Both the position numbers and the translations under genes were made by a program. Source: Ferruginivarius sediminum (GTDB taxonomy: Bacteria; Pseudomonadota; Alphaproteobacteria; Kiloniellales; Rhodovibrionaceae). From it: DNA of 64,000 bases. The DNA lies in NCBI RefSeq assembly GCF_003344765.1, contig NZ_QPMH01000003.1, positions 248,001 through 312,000 of the forward strand. The letters are read 5' to 3'. This document shows positions 59,840 through 64,000 of the stretch, piece by piece; the stretch's first letter is position 1; each line of letters begins with the position of its first letter. The notes below the pieces were generated by a model. That model ran no database searches. It had not been told where the DNA came from and saw only the letters and a list, made by a program, of their open reading frames with translations.

Positions 59840-61006
59840 ATGGCGGAGAAGAAAGACGAAGCCCCGGAGACCCTCGCGGCGCACCTGCAGCGTTTCAAGG
59901 CTGGACCAACCGCGGAAGGCCGCGTTGAATTGGCCGAGGACGTGTCGGCGGTTTTCAACGGCGGACGCCTGAGCAACGCCGAACGTACCATTGCCTGCGA
60001 GATTTTCGAGGCTTTCGCACGTGACGTCGATACGAGGGTCCGCCGCGTGCTGGCCGAGCAGCTCTGCAACTCGCCGCTCCTGCCGGCGGAACTGGCCCGG
60101 ACCCTTGCCGAGGACGTTGACAGCGTTGCCTGTCCCATCCTGCGCTATTCGCAGGTTCTCAGCGACGACGACCTCATTGCGATCATCGCGGCCGCCAGCC
60201 AGGACAAGATGCTCGCGATCAGCCGGCGCAGCGGTGTATCCGCGCAGGTCGGCGACGCCTTGCTGGACAAGGGAAGCGAGACGGTGGCCGCATCCCTGAT
60301 GTCGAACCCGAAGGCACGCCTGCCGACGGAAACCATGAACAAGGCGCTCGACCGGCACGCCGAAAGCCCGGCGGTCCATGCGGCGCTGGTGGAACGTCCC
60401 CGCCTGCCGCCGGCCATCGTCGTGCGCCTGGTCGAGCGCGTTTCCGAAGACCTGATCGACCGGCTTTTCGCTCGCCACGGCCTGCCATCCCAATGGCGGC
60501 ACGACCTCTGCGAACTCGTCGAAGGCGCGGCCGTCACCGATCTGGCCGAGAACGCAGAGCCGGTTTCCAATATCACAGCTCTGGTGGACAGCCTCTACAG
60601 GCGCGGCAAGCTGAACGGCCTGACACTTTTGCGCGCCCTGATGATGCGGGAGGACACCTTCGTGTTCCACGCGCTGGCCCGGCTGACATCTCACTCTGAC
60701 AAGAAAGTGCGGGATTACCTGATGCACGAGGGCATGCTGGAGCGCCGCGAGCTTTATAACGCGACCGGCCTGCCGGCAGAGCTTTTCCCTGCCTTCAACG
60801 CCGCCGTCTCGGCCCTGCGCGATGACATCCATGGCGAGCAGGCGCAAACCCAGGCCGGCTATCAAAGGGACATCATCGCACGGATCGTGCGCGGCTATCC
60901 GGACCTCGCCCCCACGAACCTCGACAACGTCCTGGCCCAACTCGAGCATCGGCTGGGGCGGCAGCGCATGCACAGCCAGGGGGGCGTGCGTTCCGTGGAA
61001 TCCTAG
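59840..61006 (+). CDS. DUF2336 protein, paralogue B
   Basis: The protein of about 388 residues shares the helical repeat layout of paralogue A: RVRRVLAEQLCNSPLLPAELARTLAEDV over one repeat pair and MLAISRRSGVSAQVGDALLDKGSE in the position of paralogue A's LAIALRRNVSEP. The start at MAEKKDEAPETL was chosen; an upstream ATG at 59744 would add 32 residues of AT-rich leader. It lies between two minus-strand polysaccharide gene groups and has no kinase beside it. The function is unknown, possibly a signalling adaptor. Confidence 0.78.
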   Translation: MAEKKDEAPETLAAHLQRFKAGPTAEGRVELAEDVSAVFNGGRLSNAERTIACEIFEAFARDVDTRVRRVLAEQLCNSPLLPAELARTLAEDVDSVACPILRYSQVLSDDDLIAIIAAASQDKMLAISRRSGVSAQVGDALLDKGSETVAASLMSNPKARLPTETMNKALDRHAESPAVHAALVERPRLPPAIVVRLVERVSEDLIDRLFARHGLPSQWRHDLCELVEGAAVTDLAENAEPVSNITALVDSLYRRGKLNGLTLLRALMMREDTFVFHALARLTSHSDKKVRDYLMHEGMLERRELYNATGLPAELFPAFNAAVSALRDDIHGEQAQTQAGYQRDIIARIVRGYPDLAPTNLDNVLAQLEHRLGRQRMHSQGGVRSVES

Positions 61007-61041
61007 CCCGACAGCCATAAAGCAGGGAGGCTGTCCCCCCT

Positions 61042-61079
61042 GGCTGCCTTCCGGCAGCCTGTCTCCCCGTCGGGGAGAC
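61042..61079. terminator. Tandem hairpins between convergent genes
   Basis: Two perfect hairpins follow each other: GGCTGCC/GGCAGCC with a TTCC loop at 61042-61059, and GTCTCCCC/GGGGAGAC with a three-base loop at 61061-61079. They lie between the DUF2336 paralogue B stop and the convergent polymerase gene. A T-rich stretch (TTTGTGTTTTT) follows on the plus strand. Confidence 0.6.
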
Positions 61080-61106
61080 GACTGATTTGTGTTTTTCATC
61101 AACTCC

Positions 61107-62501
61107 TTAGTCGTATCCCCGCCCCGGCGGCGGATGCCGGGGCCTCGGCGGTGCGCCGGGAACACGCTGAAGCTCCTGCCGGTCACGCACGAGCCACTCG
61201 ATCCCTTTCGAGACGGCAAGCCACATGAACACCGGCAGCAGTATCCACATGGCCAGCTTCGCCGCGCTGACGATATTGCCGTCGCGGAACCACAGCATCG
61301 TAGCCGGCATGAAGCAGCAGTAGACCAGCACCGGAAACGCCCTGTGCGGGTAGGATGCAAACCATCCGTGCAGCCGGCCCAGCGACCAGCCCACGGTGCC
61401 GAGCGTGATGATCACCCCGATAAAGCCGAAGCTGAGCCATCCGTCACCGACGATCGACCACGTCCGCGTTCCGAACCAGCCGTGGTCGTTCAGATCGACC
61501 AGCTTGATCGGCATGCCACGCGGCTTGTCGGGCCAGATCATGCGCGGAATCGGCTCGGTGAACAGCCACAGGTACTGCGTGAAATAAGTATAGGTATGCG
61601 ACTTGTCCGGCACGGCCCGCACAATGTAGGCGAGGAAATCGAAATTGGCGAAGTCGGGCGCATCCAGGCTTTCCACGAAGCCCTCGTCCTCGAAAGCCTC
61701 GACACGATACCGGGTTTCGCCCACGCCGATCGCTTCGCGGAAATAATCGCGGTCCTGGCCCATCGCGTGGAATATCAGGAATACCGGGATCGCCAGCACC
61801 AGATAGCGCACGCGCATCCATCTGGCGCGATGCCAATAAAGATGCAGCAGCATCACGATACCCAGCGCCACGACAATGCCCCAGCGGCTGCCCAGGTACA
61901 TGCGATAGGTGCAGAACGCCAGAAGCGGCACGTAGGCCCACCAGCGGAAGCGGTTCATCGCCAGGAACAGCGCGGTAAGCGGGATAAGCAGGTTATGCGC
62001 CTTGACGACGTAGCCGGTGGTGTTCTGGAAGTACGTCTGGGCGGAAGTGGGATCGAGGAACATGCCGGATTCGCCCCGCGCCGCCAGAAAACCGAAGATC
62101 TCCGCGTCACGCTTTGCACCATAGAGCGCGATGGGAAGCAGCAGGACCATGACGATATAGAACGCCTGTCTCTGCGTGCGGGTGAAGTAGAACCCGGAGT
62201 TGTCGAAGCGGATCGCGGCGTGCCCGGCCGACAGCGAAAAGCCGGCAAAGACCAGGAGCGCCACCGAGGTGACCGCGAGGGTCAGCAGAAAGACCTCCGG
62301 CGTCGGCTGAATGCGCATGTATTGCCACTGCGAATCAAAATCCGCGTAATGGACCAGCCATGGGCGGATGACGAAAACCAGTGCGTGGAAGACGAGATAG
62401 AAGAACAGCGGATGAAACGCCGAGGCCGAGCGGTGCGCCACGAAGAAGGCCGCCACGGCCAGGCAGAGCATCAGTTGCAGGAACAGCGCGACCTCTATCA
62501 T
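61107..62501 (-). CDS. Membrane O-antigen/oligosaccharide polymerase-like protein (Wzy type)
   Basis: The 464-aa protein has about ten to twelve hydrophobic segments and a large periplasmic loop near residues 230-330, as in repeat-unit polymerases. Features include MLCLAVAAFFVAHRS near the N-terminus and ARWMRVRYLVLAIPVFLIFHAMG in the middle. It probably joins repeat units of a surface polysaccharide at the periplasmic face. It overlaps the upstream glycosyltransferase by four bases (ATGA). O-antigen ligase is an alternative. Confidence 0.75.
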   Translation of the reverse strand: MIEVALFLQLMLCLAVAAFFVAHRSASAFHPLFFYLVFHALVFVIRPWLVHYADFDSQWQYMRIQPTPEVFLLTLAVTSVALLVFAGFSLSAGHAAIRFDNSGFYFTRTQRQAFYIVMVLLLPIALYGAKRDAEIFGFLAARGESGMFLDPTSAQTYFQNTTGYVVKAHNLLIPLTALFLAMNRFRWWAYVPLLAFCTYRMYLGSRWGIVVALGIVMLLHLYWHRARWMRVRYLVLAIPVFLIFHAMGQDRDYFREAIGVGETRYRVEAFEDEGFVESLDAPDFANFDFLAYIVRAVPDKSHTYTYFTQYLWLFTEPIPRMIWPDKPRGMPIKLVDLNDHGWFGTRTWSIVGDGWLSFGFIGVIITLGTVGWSLGRLHGWFASYPHRAFPVLVYCCFMPATMLWFRDGNIVSAAKLAMWILLPVFMWLAVSKGIEWLVRDRQELQRVPGAPPRPRHPPPGRGYD

Positions 62502-63733
62502 ACGCCCATCAACGTCCGGATATCACGGCGATAGTTCGCATAAGTCCGGTCCAGGCGGCGCGCCCACGAGGCGACCTGCCAGGCCGCAAGGCGTTCGGGA
62601 TCGCCACAGATCGTCAGCAAGGTCTCGGTCAATCCATCGACGGAAAGCTCGTTCAGGACGGTGCCGTTCTCGCCTTCCGTCGCGCCCAGCCCCGCCATCC
62701 AGGTGTGAACGAGGCCGGTGCCCGCGCTGATCGCCTCGTGCAGGACGCGGGCGCTGCCCTCGAAGAGGCTGGGAAAGACAAAGAGGTCGGCCTCGCGGTA
62801 GTAGCGGACGATGTCCTCGTGCCGGACCTGCGGGACATGCGTGACGCGCCCCGCGAACTTCTCGAAGGTCGTGCCCGGGATATCCATGCGCCCGACGAGC
62901 GTCAGTTCGGCCGCCGACGGCGCTATTCGCGAGATTGCCGGCAGCAGGTACGCCAGCCCCTTGCGCGCTCCCACCGAGCCGGTAAACAGCAGCTTCACCG
63001 GCCGGTCCTCCAGCGGCGCGCGCCGCGGCGGTTCGGCGGGGAAGACCGTTTCGTCATAGCCTTCGTGGACGACCCGCACCTTGCCCGGGTCGCAGCCGTG
63101 CTCGATCATTGTCGAGGCGTTGAAGTCCGAGTTGCAGATGACGAGGTCAGCCAGATCCATCTCCTCGTTCTGGCGATCGATCCACGCCTGCGAATGCGGC
63201 CGATAGGCCTGCGCGAAAAACCCGGGGTGGCGTTCCTGCTCGGCCAGCATCGTCGCGTTCTCGGCCGCCGGGTGGCCGATCGACTGGTTCAGCACGCAGG
63301 TGATGCCGCGTGCCTTGGCCCAGCGGAACACCTCCAGGGAAGAGGTGTCCCAGCCCCAGACGATATCCACCGGCTCGCGCTGCATCAGGGAGATGACCTG
63401 CTGGCCGAAGCGGCGGTTGCCCCAGGCATTGACGCGCCGGATCAGCCGGTCCCAACGCAGGCGCCACAGCATCAGCTCGACGAACTCCAGGATTCCCATG
63501 CGGCGGACATGGCGGTTGTCCAGCAGCGGGAAGTAGCGCTTCAGCAACAGGCGCCGCAGGCGGGCGCCGGCCTCTCCCGGCAGGATCGCCGCCAGACGGA
63601 CGGCCCGGCTGTCGGGATGAAAGTAGGCCGAGGTCGCGTACCATGCGAGCGCGCCCGCGTCCTGGAACGCGACGGCGCGTTGCCAAGCGTCCTGCGTGCC
63701 GGGATGGAAGACGCCGATACGCGGCTTGGTCAC
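62498..63733 (-). CDS. Glycosyltransferase family 4-like protein (C)
   Basis: The 411-aa protein has a GT-B pattern with KLLFTGSVGARKGLAYLLPAI at the start of the donor domain, PQVRHEDIVRYYREADLFVFPSLFEGSARVLHEAI over the nucleotide-sugar site, and an acceptor domain containing WGWDTSSLEVF. A GTG at 63733 preceded by AGGAAGG was chosen; an ATG at 63772 would add 13 basic residues. It is coupled to the polymerase gene downstream. Confidence 0.87.
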   Translation of the reverse strand: MTKPRIGVFHPGTQDAWQRAVAFQDAGALAWYATSAYFHPDSRAVRLAAILPGEAGARLRRLLLKRYFPLLDNRHVRRMGILEFVELMLWRLRWDRLIRRVNAWGNRRFGQQVISLMQREPVDIVWGWDTSSLEVFRWAKARGITCVLNQSIGHPAAENATMLAEQERHPGFFAQAYRPHSQAWIDRQNEEMDLADLVICNSDFNASTMIEHGCDPGKVRVVHEGYDETVFPAEPPRRAPLEDRPVKLLFTGSVGARKGLAYLLPAISRIAPSAAELTLVGRMDIPGTTFEKFAGRVTHVPQVRHEDIVRYYREADLFVFPSLFEGSARVLHEAISAGTGLVHTWMAGLGATEGENGTVLNELSVDGLTETLLTICGDPERLAAWQVASWARRLDRTYANYRRDIRTLMGV

Positions 63734-63793
63734 GCGCACCTTCCTCTCTTTGCCATTTCCGCGCCAGCGCAATCCGAATGCACGTGTCCTCCC

Positions 63794-64000
63794 TTAGGCC
63801 GGATTCGCGAAAATGGTCGGGTTGATGGTAAGCCGCCGGATGACGGCGCGCGCCAGCAGCAGGTTCCACATGACCATCGTGCCGCCCGTGGCGATGGCCG
63901 CACCCTCAAGCCCGTAAAGCGGGATCAGGACGAAGTTCAACGCCACGTTCGCCACTGTCCCGAAGAACACCGCCCACATCGTGTCCCGCTCGAACCCCGA
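63794..64000 (-). CDS. 3' end of a polysaccharide flippase-like gene (Wzx type), cut by the window edge
   Basis: The visible 68 C-terminal residues contain hydrophobic helices with the pattern VANVALNFVLIPLYGLEGAAIATG, split across two segments, which is typical of the last part of MATE-like oligosaccharide flippases. It would move lipid-linked repeat units across the inner membrane before polymerisation. The start lies beyond position 64000. Confidence 0.7.
   Translation of the reverse strand, partial: SGFERDTMWAVFFGTVANVALNFVLIPLYGLEGAAIATGGTMVMWNLLLARAVIRRLTINPTIFANPA

Overview
The window is a GC-rich chromosomal segment of an alphaproteobacterium, most likely Rhodospirillales or a close relative. 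The evidence is the block gshB, yraN, rsmI, hemW, rdgB, rph, hrcA, grpE, the block purH, heparinase-like gene, rpe, rsmB, htpX, the two DUF2336 genes, a DUF1674 protein and a GcvA-type LysR regulator. The order-level assignment is an inference from gene content and order, because no rRNA is present. I found no tRNA, rRNA or CRISPR array.

Layout. Positions 1-8000 hold a polyamine module. It has an XRE-cupin regulator, an acetylpolyamine amidohydrolase of the histone-deacetylase fold, a nitrilase-family amidase and a complete Pot-type ABC importer, all on the minus strand and mostly translationally coupled. Positions 8100-18000 are housekeeping: glutathione synthesis, ribosomal RNA methylation, radical SAM HemW, nucleotide-pool sanitation, RNase PH and HrcA/GrpE. 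Positions 18000-22400 carry an unusual three-gene set of exported proteins (DUF1566-type, Sel1-repeat, and a small protein that repeats the C-terminal domain of the Sel1 protein). Positions 22517-23998 form a small insertion element bounded by imperfect 30-bp inverted repeats. It carries two passenger genes and a decayed transposase. Positions 24000-34300 return to housekeeping (purH, rpe, rsmB, htpX, an SDH assembly factor, a cytochrome c) plus a gamma-butyrobetaine-hydroxylase-like gene with a divergent LysR regulator.

Positions 34300-37800 contain a MocR regulator divergent from a PNPOx-like flavoprotein and a cupin, followed by an Ada-like protein. Positions 38300-42200 are a Liv-type ABC transporter without a binding protein; a Tat-exported binding protein lies alone at 50.9-52.2 kb. 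Positions 42174-46026 hold the most interesting locus. A type-1 copper lipoprotein, a di-heme peroxidase and a periplasmic protein with Gly-Glu repeats face an outer-membrane barrel gene, and two matching Fur-like palindromes lie in the shared intergenic region. My inference is an iron-regulated metal uptake or redox system comparable in logic to EfeOB. Positions 46000-50600 are a Gld-like ABC cassette.

Positions 52600-64000 contain two DUF2336 paralogues with AT-rich leaders, one coupled to a PAS histidine kinase, and a surface-polysaccharide locus. That locus has three glycosyltransferases, a Gfo/Idh oxidoreductase, a FAD oxidoreductase, a Wzy-like polymerase and the end of a flippase. Many start codons were moved inward from the longest frame using Shine-Dalgarno sites, ATGA overlaps and family starts. 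All functions rest on motifs and family recall; no database search was run.
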